Source: Bacteroidaceae bacterium
Lineage (GTDB): Bacteria > Bacteroidota > Bacteroidia > Bacteroidales > Bacteroidaceae
Direction of reading: 5' to 3'
DNA length: 64,000 nt
Assembly (NCBI GenBank): GCA_902362595.1
Contig: CABIXF010000009.1
Coordinates: 20,087-84,086, forward strand
Both the position numbers and the translations under genes were made by a program. This document shows, in pieces, positions 1 to 9,400 of this stretch (its first letter is position 1; the number at the start of each line of letters is the position of its first letter). The notes beneath the pieces were generated by a model that made no database searches, was not told the DNA's origin, and saw only the letters and a program-made list of their open reading frames with translations.

Positions 1-1395
1 GATGACCTTCTTGCAAAGCTCCTCGTTGCTCAGTATTTCCTCGAAGTAAGCAATCTGCTTCATCAAGTCCTCATATTCGGCATGGAGCTGGTCTTGCATC
101 AGACCGGTGAGCTGGCGCAAACGCATTTCCACGATGGCGCGGGCCTGTACCTCACTCAGGTTGAAGCGGGCCATCAGGTTGGTAATCGCCTCGTTCGGGG
201 TCTTGGCCGCACGGATGATGCGGATTACCTCGTCGATATTGTCGGAAGCGATAATCAGACCTTCGAGGATGTGGGCACGTTCCTTGGCCTTGCGCAAGTC
301 GTAGCGTGTACGGCGGATTACCACCTCGTGACGGTGTTCCACAAAATATTTAATCAGGTCCTTCAGGTTGAGCAGACGCGGACGGCCATGAACCAGCGCC
401 ACGTTGTTCACACCGAATGAAGTCTGAAGCATGGTCATCTTATAGAGCTTATTGAGCACCACGCTGGCGTTGGCATCCCGCTTGATGTCGATGACGATAC
501 GCATACCTTCGCGGTCGGTTTCATCGTTCACGTTCGAAATGCCCTCAATCTTCTTTTCGTTCGACAAGTCGGCGATGCTCTTGATGAGTTCGGCCTTGTT
601 CACGCCGTACGGGATTTCCGTCACCACAATCTTGTCGTGCGTAGGATGCGATTCGATTTCGGCCTTTGCCCGCATCACGATACGTCCGCGTCCGGTTTCG
701 TAGGCATCGCGCACCCCACTTATACCATATATATATCCTCCCGTCGGGAAGTCGGGCGCCTTGATGTATTGCATCAGGCCGTCCACATCAATATCGTTGT
801 TGTCAATGTAAGCCACACAGGCATCAATCACTTCTCGCAAGTTGTGGGTCGGCATGTTGGTAGCCATACCTACGGCGATACCCGATGCTCCGTTCACCAG
901 CAGGTTCGGGATACGGGTCGGCATGACCGTCGGTTCCTGCAACGTGTCATCGAAGTTGTTGGTGAAGTCTACGGTTTCCTTGTAAAGGTCCTGCATCATT
1001 TCCTCGCCGATTTTCTTCAGGCGGGCTTCGGTGTATCGCATGGCGGCGGCACTATCCCCGTCGATTGAACCGAAGTTACCCTGACCGTCGACCAGCGGAT
1101 AACGCATCGACCAGTCTTGAGCCATTCTGACGAGGGCTCCATATACAGACGAGTCACCGTGGGGATGGTATTTACCCAACACTTCACCCACGATTCTCGC
1201 GGCTTTTTTATACGGTTTGTCGGAGGTATTTCCCAGTTCCATCATTCCGTACAAGATACGGCGGTGTACCGGTTTGAATCCGTCTCTTACATCCGGGAGG
1301 GCGCGTGCCACGATTACCGACATAGAGTAGTCGATGTACGACGACTTCATTTCCTCTTCGATGTTGATTTTTATAATTCTGTCTTGTTCTTGCAT
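1..1395 (-). CDS. gyrA: DNA gyrase subunit A (3' end lies outside the window)
   Basis: Type II topoisomerase subunit that cuts and rejoins DNA during negative supercoiling, working with GyrB in the cytoplasm. The first 465 codons are present, starting [16 protein letters not shown] at 1395. The N-terminal breakage-rejoining domain is intact: the quinolone region reads [17 protein letters not shown] around residues 77-93, and the catalytic tyrosine is Tyr121 in [11 protein letters not shown]. Ser82, the position changed in quinolone-resistant Bacteroides, is unmutated. The frame is open at base 1, so the C-terminal beta-pinwheel lies beyond the edge. It is transcribed divergently from clpC. 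Confidence 0.97.
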   Translation of the reverse strand, partial: MQEQDRIIKINIEEEMKSSYIDYSMSVIVARALPDVRDGFKPVHRRILYGMMELGNTSDKPYKKAARIVGEVLGKYHPHGDSSVYGALVRMAQDWSMRYPLVDGQGNFGSIDGDSAAAMRYTEARLKKIGEEMMQDLYKETVDFTNNFDDTLQEPTVMPTRIPNLLVNGASGIAVGMATNMPTHNLREVIDACVAYIDNNDIDVDGLMQYIKAPDFPTGGYIYGISGVRDAYETGRGRIVMRAKAEIESHPTHDKIVVTEIPYGVNKAELIKSIADLSNEKKIEGISNVNDETDREGMRIVIDIKRDANASVVLNKLYKMTMLQTSFGVNNVALVHGRPRLLNLKDLIKYFVEHRHEVVIRRTRYDLRKAKERAHILEGLIIASDNIDEVIRIIRAAKTPNEAITNLMARFNLSEVQARAIVEMRLRQLTGLMQDQLHAEYEDLMKQIAYFEEILSNEELCKKVI

Positions 1396-1445
1396 TTAAC
1401 ACATTATTAATTATACTTCCTTTTCAAGGCTTGTGAAAAACCATG

Positions 1446-1475
1446 CTAAAGTACGACTTTTAGCCGATATACAAA
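1446..1475 (-). promoter_or_regulatory. Probable gyrA promoter
   Basis: On the minus strand a TTTG (-33-like, 1472-1475) lies 18 bp before TACTTTAG (1446-1453), which matches the Bacteroides -7 consensus TAnnTTTG at all but one position. This would give a leader of about 45 nt before the gyrA ATG. Confidence 0.4.
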
Positions 1476-1562
1476 AACTTTTCCCCTAAAAAATACGCGT
1501 GGCACCTCTTTTGGGAGGGCATACAGCCCGTGTGGCACACATTTTGTTAAATAGAGAAAAGA

Positions 1563-1596
1563 CTTGATACAATATATTTGTAATAATGTATCTTTG
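1563..1596 (+). promoter_or_regulatory. Probable clpC promoter
   Basis: TATCTTTG at 1589-1596 is an exact TAnnTTTG -7 box, with CTTG (1563-1566) about 22 bp upstream as a weak -33. A second exact -7 match, TATATTTG, is at 1573-1580, so two overlapping start sites are possible. No heat-shock operator was recognised. Confidence 0.5.
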
Positions 1597-1630
1597 TAAC
1601 TTATCTATTTTATTTAAATTTTGAGGAAAC

Positions 1631-4183
1631 ATGAATTTGATGAGCAACGAGTTTACACAACAAGTGTCTGATATCGTCGTCTATGGAAAAGAAGAAGCCA
1701 ACCGCCTGATGAACGATCACATCGAACCAGAGCATCTGCTACTGGGTATCATACGCGATGGAGAGTGCAAGGCGGCAGAGATTCTGAAATCGTTCTTCCT
1801 AGACCTGAAAGCCATCAAGGGAGAACTGGAAACGCAATTACGGAAGGTATCTATTACCGAGAACTATTCGCAGGACATTTCGTTCAGTGAAAAGGCCTCA
1901 AAAATATTGATGCTGAGCGTACTGGAAGCAAAACTAGCAAACGATGAGAAAGTGGACACTCCACATATTTTATTAGCAATGATGAGAGAAAAAGAAAACA
2001 ACGCATCTAAGATATTGGAAGAAAACAATGTAACGTACGACCGGATCGCAGAACGGATGAAACAAGACGACATGGTAGTCGACGGGCTGGATCTTAACGA
2101 AGAAGATGAAGAGGAGGGAATCGGCCGACGCGAAAATAGCGAGAAAGACAAAGACCCGCTCGGCTTCCCGCAGTGGAGAACGGCACAGACCGCTTCAAAG
2201 CATCCCGACGGAGACACTCCCTACCTGAATAAATTCAGCACCGACCTGACGCAAGCTGCCCAAGCCGGAAAACTGGACCCAGTGGTAGGACGTGAGAAGG
2301 AAATCGAACGCATTGCCCAGATTCTGAGCCGACGGAAAAAGAACAACCCGATTCTGATTGGTGAACCGGGAGTAGGAAAATCGGCCATTGCCGAAGGTTT
2401 GGCACTCCGTATCATCGAGAAGAAGGTGTCGCGTGCCTTGTTCGACAAGCGGATTGTATCACTCGACATGACAGCGGTAGTGGCCGGAACCAAATACCGC
2501 GGAGAGTTTGAGGAACGTATTCGTGCCATTTTGTCAGAAGTTAAGAAGAACCCGAATGTCATTCTTTTCATCGATGAAATACACACCATCGTGGGAGCAG
2601 GCTCGGCGGCCGGTTCCATGGATGCCGCTAATATGCTGAAACCCGCATTGGCACGTGGTGAAATCCAATGCATTGGTGCCACTACGCTCGATGAATACCG
2701 GAAGAATATCGAAAAAGACGGCGCATTGGAACGGCGTTTCCAAAAAGTGCTGATAGAACCGACCTCTCCCGAGGAAACGCTTCAGATTCTACGGAATATC
2801 AAGGACAAGTATGAAGAGCACCACAACGTGGTGTATACAGAGGAAGCACTGGAAGCCTGTGTCCGGCTGACCGACCGTTACGTGACCGACCGATACTTTC
2901 CAGACAAAGCGATTGATGCAATGGATGAAGCTGGTTCACGTATTCACCTGACTCACATTTCCGTACCGAAGGAAATCGAAGAACAGGAAAAACTGCTTGC
3001 CGACACGCGACAACATAAGAATGAAGCCATCCGCTTACAGAATTTTGAACTGGCCGCCAGTTTCCGTGACCGGGAAAGACAATACCTCCAACAACTGGAA
3101 TGCCTGAAAAACGAATGGCTGGAGAAACAAAAGAATAACCGTGAGACGGTGGATGCCCCTCAGATCGAAGATGTGGTATCTATGATTTCCGGTGTGCCGG
3201 TACAACGTATGGCCCAGTCGGAAGGAATCCGCCTCAAAGGGATGCGACAAGCTTTGTTGTCGAAGGTCATCGGACAAGACAAGGCGATTGACACCTTGGT
3301 GAGAAGTATCCAGCGAAGCCGTGTGGGACTGAAAGACCCGAACAAGCCGATTGGCACGTTCCTCTTCCTGGGGCCGACAGGCGTGGGCAAGACGCACCTG
3401 GCCAAGGAACTGGCCAAGAACATGTTTGGTTCTACGGATGCCATTATCCGTATCGATATGAGTGAATACATGGAAAAGTTCACCGTGTCACGCCTGGTGG
3501 GAGCTCCTCCGGGATACGTAGGTTACGAGGAAGGCGGACAACTGACGGAGAAAGTACGTCGTCGTCCCTACTCCATCGTCCTGCTGGATGAAATCGAAAA
3601 AGCACATCCCGATGTGTTCAACATGCTCCTGCAAGTGATGGACGAAGGCCGGTTGACGGATAGTCTGGGACGTACCGTCGACTTCAAGAATACGGTCATC
3701 ATCATGACGTCCAACATCGGTACCCGCCAGTTGAAGGAATTCGGCAAGGGCATCGGTTTCACGGCACAAACCGCCGAGAACGAAAAGGAACATGCCAATA
3801 GCGTGATTCGCAAGGCTCTGAACAAATCGTTTGCACCGGAATTTATCAACCGTTTGGATGAAATTGTCACCTTCGACCAACTGGACATCGACTCACTGGA
3901 GAAGATTATCAATATTGAATTGAAAGGACTCTACGACCGCATCGAAGGTTGCGGCTACCGGCTCCTGCTCGACCCGGAAGCCAAACGCTTTGTGGCCGAG
4001 AAGGGCTACGACGTACAGTTCGGTGCCCGCCCCCTGAAGCGTGCCATCCAGAACCACCTGGAGGACGGCTTGGCGGAACTTATCCTCAACGAAGAGCCGG
4101 AAGCGGGCGACACCTTGCACGTATCGCTCAATGCACAGGGCGACGGACTGGAGATGAAAGTGGAAAAAGCCACGAAGGAATAA
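1631..4183 (+). CDS. clpC: ATP-dependent Clp protease ATP-binding subunit ClpC
   Basis: Class I Clp/HSP100 unfoldase that threads proteins into the ClpP peptidase. The 850 residues show two N-terminal Clp repeats (about 1-150), a first AAA+ module with Walker A GEPGVGKS at 244-251 and Walker B VILFIDEIH, a middle region with a UVR-like coiled segment (LQNFELAASFRDRERQYLQ), and a second AAA+ module with GPTGVGKT at 581-588 and VLLDEIEKAH. An IGF tripeptide at 708-710 sits where ClpP-docking loops are found, supporting a protease partner rather than a ClpB disaggregase. The first ATG (1631) follows a GAGGA; a second ATG at 1640 would match the usual shorter N-terminus. A hairpin terminator follows. 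Confidence 0.93.
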   Translation: MNLMSNEFTQQVSDIVVYGKEEANRLMNDHIEPEHLLLGIIRDGECKAAEILKSFFLDLKAIKGELETQLRKVSITENYSQDISFSEKASKILMLSVLEAKLANDEKVDTPHILLAMMREKENNASKILEENNVTYDRIAERMKQDDMVVDGLDLNEEDEEEGIGRRENSEKDKDPLGFPQWRTAQTASKHPDGDTPYLNKFSTDLTQAAQAGKLDPVVGREKEIERIAQILSRRKKNNPILIGEPGVGKSAIAEGLALRIIEKKVSRALFDKRIVSLDMTAVVAGTKYRGEFEERIRAILSEVKKNPNVILFIDEIHTIVGAGSAAGSMDAANMLKPALARGEIQCIGATTLDEYRKNIEKDGALERRFQKVLIEPTSPEETLQILRNIKDKYEEHHNVVYTEEALEACVRLTDRYVTDRYFPDKAIDAMDEAGSRIHLTHISVPKEIEEQEKLLADTRQHKNEAIRLQNFELAASFRDRERQYLQQLECLKNEWLEKQKNNRETVDAPQIEDVVSMISGVPVQRMAQSEGIRLKGMRQALLSKVIGQDKAIDTLVRSIQRSRVGLKDPNKPIGTFLFLGPTGVGKTHLAKELAKNMFGSTDAIIRIDMSEYMEKFTVSRLVGAPPGYVGYEEGGQLTEKVRRRPYSIVLLDEIEKAHPDVFNMLLQVMDEGRLTDSLGRTVDFKNTVIIMTSNIGTRQLKEFGKGIGFTAQTAENEKEHANSVIRKALNKSFAPEFINRLDEIVTFDQLDIDSLEKIINIELKGLYDRIEGCGYRLLLDPEAKRFVAEKGYDVQFGARPLKRAIQNHLEDGLAELILNEEPEAGDTLHVSLNAQGDGLEMKVEKATKE

Positions 4184-4216
4184 ACGGAATTCTCTGTCAG
4201 AATTTCGGAATACAGA

Positions 4217-4253
4217 CAAAATGTCAGGTACGAAGGTATCTGGCATTTTTTTT
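4217..4253 (+). terminator. Rho-independent terminator after clpC
   Basis: An inverted repeat pairs AATGTCAGGTAC with GTATCTGGCATT around a GAAG loop and is followed by an eight-T run. Confidence 0.85.
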
Positions 4254-4306
4254 GTGAAAAGACTGGAGAAAAATTTTTATTCGACAATCATAAAAAATAA
4301 AGAGAT

Positions 4307-6358
4307 ATGCAAAAAGGTAATATCGGGGTTACAACAGAGAACATCTTCCCCATCATCAAGAAGTTTTTGTACAGCGATCATGAAATATTCCTCCGCGAAC
4401 TGGTTTCAAATGCCGTAGATGCCACTCAAAAGTTGAAGACACTGGCTTCTACCGGTGAGTTCAAAGGGGAACTGGGCGATTTGACCGTCCGCGTAAAAGC
4501 CGACAAGGACAACGGTACCATCACCATCAGCGACCGTGGTCTGGGTATGACAGCCGAGGAAATCGACAAATACATCAACCAGATTGCTTTCTCCGGTGCC
4601 AACGACTTCCTGGAGAAATACAAGGACGATGCCAACGCCATCATCGGTCACTTCGGTCTGGGATTCTACTCTGCCTTCATGGTGGCCAAGAAAGTGGAAA
4701 TCATCACCCGTTCTTATAAGGATGACGCCAAAGCCATGAAATGGAGCTGCGACGGTAGTCCTGAGTTCACCCTCGAAGAAACAGAGCGTAACGACCGGGG
4801 TACCGACATCATCCTGTATGTGGACGACGATTGCAAGGAATTCCTGGAAGATTCTCGTCTGCAGGGCTTGCTGACTAAGTATTGCCACTTCCTTCCGGTA
4901 CCGGTAGCTTTCGGCAAGAAGAAAGAATGGAAAGACGGCAAGCAGGTAGAGACGGAAGAAGACAACCTGATTAACGACACTTGTCCTATCTGGACCAAGA
5001 AACCGTCGGAACTGAAGGAAGAGGACTACAAGAAGTTCTATCGCGACTTGTATCCGATGGCCGACGAACCACTGTTCTGGATTCACCTGAACGTGGACTA
5101 TCCGTTCAACCTGACGGGTGTGCTCTACTTCCCGAAAATCAAGAGCAACATCGACCTGCAACGTAATAAGATTCAGTTGTATTGCAACCAGGTATATGTG
5201 ACCGACTCCGTAGAAGGCATCGTGCCGGACTTCCTGACCCTGCTTCACGGTGTCATCGACTCACCGGATATTCCGTTGAACGTTTCCCGTTCTTACCTGC
5301 AGAGCGATTCGAACGTGAAGAAGATTTCGACTTACATCACCAAGAAGGTGGCCGACCGTCTGCAATCTATCTTCAAGAACGACCGGAAAGAGTTTGAAGA
5401 GAAATGGGACGACCTGAAAATCTTCATCAACTACGGTATGCTGACGCAGGAAGACTTCTACGAAAAGGCTTCCAAGTTTGCCCTGTTCAAGGATACAGAC
5501 AACAAATACTATACGTTCGAGGAATACCAGACCCTCATCAAGGACAGCCAGACCGACAAAGACGGCAACCTGATTTATCTGTATGCCAACAACGCCGACG
5601 AGCAGTACACTTACATTGACGCTGCCAAGAACAAGGGTTACAACGTGTTGTTGCTCGACGGCCAGCTGGATGTGCCGATGATTAACATGCTGGAACAGAA
5701 GTTCGAGAAGAGCCACTTCACCCGTGTGGACAGTGACATCATCGACCGCCTGATTGTGAAGGAAGAGCAGAAGGGCGAAGAATTGCCAGCCGACAAGCAG
5801 GAAGTGCTCAGCACCTTATTCAAAGGCCAGATGCCGAAAGTGAAGAAGACCGAGTTCCACGTAGAGGCACACGCCTTGGGCGAAAGCGCTGCTCCGATTG
5901 TCATCACACAGGCCGAATACATGCGTCGTATGAAGGATATGGCCAGCATCCAGCCGGGCATGAGTTTCTATGGCGAGATGCCGGACATGTTCAACCTGGT
6001 ACTGAACACCGACCATCGTCTGATTAAGCAAGTATTGAGCGAAGCAGAAAGCGCTTGTGCTGAGAAACTGGTGCCGGTAGAGTCTGAACTTGCCATGCTG
6101 ACTTTGCGCCGCAACGAGTTGCACAAGGCACAGGAAGGCAAGAAGGACGAGGAAATTCCGACCACAGAGAAAGACGAACTGAAAGACGTGGAGAAGAAAA
6201 TCGACGCCCAGAAGGCTGAAAAGGAAAACATCCTCAACGGCTATGCCGCCGACAACAAAGTGGTTCACCAGCTCATCGACCTGGCTCTGTTGCAGAACAA
6301 CATGTTGAAAGGAGAAGCCCTGACCAACTTTGTGAAACGAAGCGTGGAAATGATTTAA
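4307..6358 (+). CDS. htpG: Molecular chaperone HtpG (bacterial Hsp90)
   Basis: Cytosolic ATP-dependent chaperone that acts as a dimer on partly folded clients. The 683-residue length fits bacterial Hsp90. The GHKL ATPase motifs are visible near the N-terminus: LRELVSNAVDA (usually SNASDA), DRGLGMT and GHFGLGFYSAFMV. The middle domain carries the conserved stretch LNVSRSYLQSD. The start MQKGNIGVTTENIFPI follows an A-rich leader with no clear Shine-Dalgarno site, normal for this phylum. It lies between two hairpin terminators, so it is probably transcribed alone or with its own promoter after clpC. Confidence 0.97.
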   Translation: MQKGNIGVTTENIFPIIKKFLYSDHEIFLRELVSNAVDATQKLKTLASTGEFKGELGDLTVRVKADKDNGTITISDRGLGMTAEEIDKYINQIAFSGANDFLEKYKDDANAIIGHFGLGFYSAFMVAKKVEIITRSYKDDAKAMKWSCDGSPEFTLEETERNDRGTDIILYVDDDCKEFLEDSRLQGLLTKYCHFLPVPVAFGKKKEWKDGKQVETEEDNLINDTCPIWTKKPSELKEEDYKKFYRDLYPMADEPLFWIHLNVDYPFNLTGVLYFPKIKSNIDLQRNKIQLYCNQVYVTDSVEGIVPDFLTLLHGVIDSPDIPLNVSRSYLQSDSNVKKISTYITKKVADRLQSIFKNDRKEFEEKWDDLKIFINYGMLTQEDFYEKASKFALFKDTDNKYYTFEEYQTLIKDSQTDKDGNLIYLYANNADEQYTYIDAAKNKGYNVLLLDGQLDVPMINMLEQKFEKSHFTRVDSDIIDRLIVKEEQKGEELPADKQEVLSTLFKGQMPKVKKTEFHVEAHALGESAAPIVITQAEYMRRMKDMASIQPGMSFYGEMPDMFNLVLNTDHRLIKQVLSEAESACAEKLVPVESELAMLTLRRNELHKAQEGKKDEEIPTTEKDELKDVEKKIDAQKAEKENILNGYAADNKVVHQLIDLALLQNNMLKGEALTNFVKRSVEMI

Positions 6359-6377
6359 TTTACCCCTCAAAATAGGG

Positions 6378-6415
6378 AAAGCCATTCCTGCAAGCCCGCA
6401 GGGATGGCTTTTTTT
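6378..6415 (+). terminator. Terminator after htpG
   Basis: AAAGCCATTCCTGC pairs with GCAGGGATGGCTTT across a short AAGCCC loop, followed by a run of T. Confidence 0.9.
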
Positions 6416-6449
6416 GTGCCTTTTATGCCATCGGATAGAAGATAATTTG

Positions 6450-6457
6450 TACATTTG
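6450..6457 (+). promoter_or_regulatory. Probable serB promoter -7 box
   Basis: TACATTTG is an exact TAnnTTTG match 26 bp before the serB ATG. No good -33 TTTG is seen at the expected spacing. Confidence 0.5.
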
Positions 6458-6483
6458 CGAAGATATCACGCAAACAAACAACC

Positions 6484-7716
6484 ATGGAAAACAAAACTGA
6501 ATTGATATTAATCCGTATCAGCGGAGTGGACAGGCCGGGGCTGACCGCATCGGTGACCGCAATCTTATCGAAATACCAGGTAGACATTATGGACATCGGA
6601 CAGGCCGACATCCACAGCACCCTGTCGCTGGGCATTCTTTTCAAATGCTCCGACAAAGATTCCGGAAATATCATGAAGGAGTTGCTTTTCAAGGCATCGG
6701 ATTTGGGCATCAACATCCGCTTCTACCCCATCAGTGCGGAGGAATATGAAACATGGGTCAGTCTGCAAGGCAAGAACCGTTACATCCTGACCCTGCTGGG
6801 CCGGAAGCTGACTGCCGAACAGATTGCCGGTGCCACCCGGATTCTGGCAGAGCAACAACTGAACATCGACGGTATCCGCCGTTTGACAGGACGTATTCCG
6901 CTCGATGAGAAAAAAGCCAACGTGCGGGCCTGCATCGAATTCTCGGTCAGAGGCACTCCGAAAGACCGCGAGGCCCTGCAGAGCCAGCTGATGCAGCTAA
7001 GTGCGTCATTGGGTATGGACTTCTCCTTCCAGCAGGACAACATGTACCGCCGCATGCGCCGACTCATCTGTTTCGATATGGATTCTACCCTGATTGAAAC
7101 GGAGGTCATCGACGAACTGGCCATGCGGGCCGGCGTGGGCGACCAGGTAAAGGCCATCACGGAAAGAGCCATGCGGGGAGAAATCGACTTCTGCGAAAGT
7201 TTCAAGGAACGGGTAGCCCTGCTCAAAGGATTGGATGAAAGCGTGATGCGCGACATCGCCGAGCATCTGCCCATTACTGAAGGTGTGGAACGCCTGATGT
7301 TCGTACTCAAACGCTACGGCTACAAGATTGCCATCCTGTCGGGAGGATTCACCTACTTCGGCAACTACCTGAAAGACAAGTTCGGCATCGACTACGTGTA
7401 TGCCAACCAATTGGAAATCGTGGACGGGAAACTGACCGGACGCTACTTGGGCGACATCGTGGACGGGAAGCGGAAGGCCGAACTCCTGCAACTGCTGGCA
7501 CAGGTGGAGAAGGTGGATATCGCACAGACCATTGCTGTGGGCGACGGAGCCAACGACCTGCCGATGCTCTCCGTGGCGGGACTGGGAATCGCCTTCCACG
7601 CCAAACCGAAAGTAGTGGCCAATGCCCAGCAATCCATCAACACCATCGGAATCGACGGAGTACTCTACTTCCTGGGATTCAAGGATTCTTACCTCGACGA
7701 ACGGGGTAAACTATAA
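6484..7716 (+). CDS. serB: Phosphoserine phosphatase SerB, with N-terminal ACT region
   Basis: Last step of serine synthesis: dephosphorylates O-phosphoserine. The 410 residues are longer than a minimal SerB because about 190 residues of ACT-like sequence come first (LILIRISGVDRPGLTASVTA), probably an amino-acid sensing region. The HAD phosphatase core starts at the nucleophile motif FDMDSTLIETEVID (Asp198, Asp200, Thr202). Later HAD motifs are SGGF and VGDGANDLPML. It ends 21 bp before the DEAD-box helicase gene, so the two probably share a transcript. Confidence 0.95.
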   Translation: MENKTELILIRISGVDRPGLTASVTAILSKYQVDIMDIGQADIHSTLSLGILFKCSDKDSGNIMKELLFKASDLGINIRFYPISAEEYETWVSLQGKNRYILTLLGRKLTAEQIAGATRILAEQQLNIDGIRRLTGRIPLDEKKANVRACIEFSVRGTPKDREALQSQLMQLSASLGMDFSFQQDNMYRRMRRLICFDMDSTLIETEVIDELAMRAGVGDQVKAITERAMRGEIDFCESFKERVALLKGLDESVMRDIAEHLPITEGVERLMFVLKRYGYKIAILSGGFTYFGNYLKDKFGIDYVYANQLEIVDGKLTGRYLGDIVDGKRKAELLQLLAQVEKVDIAQTIAVGDGANDLPMLSVAGLGIAFHAKPKVVANAQQSINTIGIDGVLYFLGFKDSYLDERGKL

Positions 7717-7737
7717 CGACAAGCATAAAACCAATAT

Positions 7738-9015
7738 ATGAAGTTTTCAGAACTGAACTTAGAAGATAGCGTCCTCGATGCATTGGACGCCATGAATTTC
7801 CAGGAATGTACGCCCGTGCAGGAGCACACCATTCCGGTCATCCTGGAAGGAAAAGACCTGATTGGCGTGGCCCAGACAGGTACGGGGAAAACAGCAGCCT
7901 ATCTGCTCCCGGTGTTGAACCAGTTGAGCAAGGGAGGCTATCCGGAAGATGCCATCAACTGTATCATCATGTCGCCTACCCGTGAGCTGGCCATGCAGAT
8001 TGACCAGCAGATGGAGGGTTTCTCGTATTTCATGCCCGTTTCGAGCGTGGCGGTGTACGGAGGAAACGACGGCATCCGTTTTGAACAGGAAAAGAAGGGA
8101 CTGACCCTGGGGGCCGATGTGGTCATCGCCACTCCCGGCCGACTCATCAGTCACCTGAGTCTGGGATACGTGGACTTGTCGAAGGTATCGTTCTTCATCC
8201 TCGACGAAGCCGACCGCATGCTCGACATGGGATTTGCGGAAGATATCATGCAGATTGTGAAATACCTGCCCAAGGAACGGCAGACCATCATGTTCTCGGC
8301 TACCATGCCGGCCAAAATCCAACAGCTGGCCAAGACCATCCTTCACGACCCGGTGGAAGTGAAACTGGCGGTATCCAAACCGGCGGACAAGATTATCCAG
8401 GCGGCCTACATCTGTTACGAGGCACAGAAGTTGGGCATCATCCAGTCACTCTTCCAGTCGCAGGAACCGGAACGGGTGATTATCTTTGCTTCTTCCAAGC
8501 TGAAAGTGAAGGAAGTGACCAAGGCCTTGAAACGGATGAAACTGAACGTGGGCGAAATGCACTCCGACCTGGAACAGAGCCAGCGGGAAGAAATCATGCA
8601 CGAGTTCCGCAACCGTCGCATTGACATCCTGGTAGCCACCGACATCGTGGCCCGCGGTATCGACATCGACGACATCCGCTTGGTCATCAACTACGACGTA
8701 CCGCACGACAGCGAAGATTATGTACACCGCATCGGACGTACGGCACGTGCCAACAACGACGGATGCGCCATCACGTTTGTGAGCGAAACGGAACAGACTC
8801 GCTTCAAACAGATTGAGAATTTCCTGGGAAAAGATATTTACAAGCTCCCCGTACCCGAAGAACTGGGCGAAGGACCGGCCTATGCTCCCCGTACCTCCAA
8901 GAAAGGCGGAGGCAACAGGCAGGTCAAGAATTTCTCCCGCAACAAAAAAGGCGGATGGAAGAAGAAGGGAGGCAACCAGCCGAAAAAACAAGGCGAACGA
9001 ACGGTGAAAAATTAA
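7738..9015 (+). CDS. DEAD-box ATP-dependent RNA helicase (RhlE-like)
   Basis: RNA-unwinding ATPase likely involved in ribosome assembly or RNA decay. The usual motifs occur in order: Q motif (FQECTPVQ), Walker A AQTGTGKT at 45-52, PTRELA, TPGR, DEADRMLDMGF, SATMP, and in the second RecA domain VATDIVARGIDI and HRIGRTARA. The last 50 residues are a Lys/Gly/Asn-rich basic tail (KKGGGNRQ...KKGGWKKKGG), typical of RhlE-type RNA-tethering tails. Which E. coli paralogue it matches cannot be settled by eye. It follows serB closely and ends at a strong hairpin. Confidence 0.93.
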   Translation: MKFSELNLEDSVLDALDAMNFQECTPVQEHTIPVILEGKDLIGVAQTGTGKTAAYLLPVLNQLSKGGYPEDAINCIIMSPTRELAMQIDQQMEGFSYFMPVSSVAVYGGNDGIRFEQEKKGLTLGADVVIATPGRLISHLSLGYVDLSKVSFFILDEADRMLDMGFAEDIMQIVKYLPKERQTIMFSATMPAKIQQLAKTILHDPVEVKLAVSKPADKIIQAAYICYEAQKLGIIQSLFQSQEPERVIIFASSKLKVKEVTKALKRMKLNVGEMHSDLEQSQREEIMHEFRNRRIDILVATDIVARGIDIDDIRLVINYDVPHDSEDYVHRIGRTARANNDGCAITFVSETEQTRFKQIENFLGKDIYKLPVPEELGEGPAYAPRTSKKGGGNRQVKNFSRNKKGGWKKKGGNQPKKQGERTVKN

Positions 9016-9039
9016 ACCCATCTGTTTCTACCCCTCTAC

Positions 9040-9090
9040 AAAAAGCCCGGACAAGTGCCACGTAAAGGTCAGCACTTGTCCGGGCTTTTT
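9040..9090 (+). terminator. Strong terminator after the DEAD-box gene
   Basis: An 18-bp perfect stem (AAAAGCCCGGACAAGTGC with its complement) closes a short loop and ends in TTTTT. A-rich on the left and T-rich on the right, it could act in both directions. Confidence 0.92.
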
Positions 9091-9267
9091 CTGTCGGTCA
9101 AACCAGGCTTCGGGGGAAAGAACCCTCATCCGATTTTTCTGTTCACGAAAACGAGGTTCATCATACAACCGTTCTTCCAAGATTCTTATAGTAAGATATA
9201 ACAAACTGTATTACAACAAATTACTATACACTTCATAAAGTATTACTTTCACCACGGAAATACCATG

Positions 9268-9400
9268 AAAAAAACGCAAGTGCGTTTGCTCTTAAACGTA
9301 CTTGCGTTTTATCTAAAACGTCGAAGAGTTTTGATCAAAACGCCGAAGCGTTTGGCATGAAACGCCGAAGCGTTTTCTTTCAAACGTCGAAGCGTTTTTT
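9268..9400. repeat. Six-unit 22-bp palindrome array, copy 1
   Basis: Six 16-bp palindromes of the form AAACG-N6-CGTTT begin at 9272, 9294, 9316, 9338, 9360 and 9382, exactly 22 bp apart with 6-bp spacers. The six centres are CAAGTG, TACTTG, TCGAAG, CCGAAG, CCGAAG and TCGAAG; one arm has a single change (unit 3, AGTTT). Units 1 and 2 are near-complements of each other and could form one longer hairpin. The array starts with an A run and ends with a T run that touches the stop codon of the leftward ABC-F gene. The rest of the gap between 9091 and 9267 holds nothing recognisable. Confidence 0.95.

Noticed and set aside
1-1395. Gly86 in GyrA in place of Asp at the E. coli position 87 as a resistance change
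   Set aside because: Ser82 is intact and the neighbouring residues differ as a block, which looks like natural variation of the phylum.
9268-9400. Reading the 22-bp array as a CRISPR
   Set aside because: Units are 16 bp with 6-bp spacers, far too short, and no cas genes are present; the variable part is inside the palindrome.
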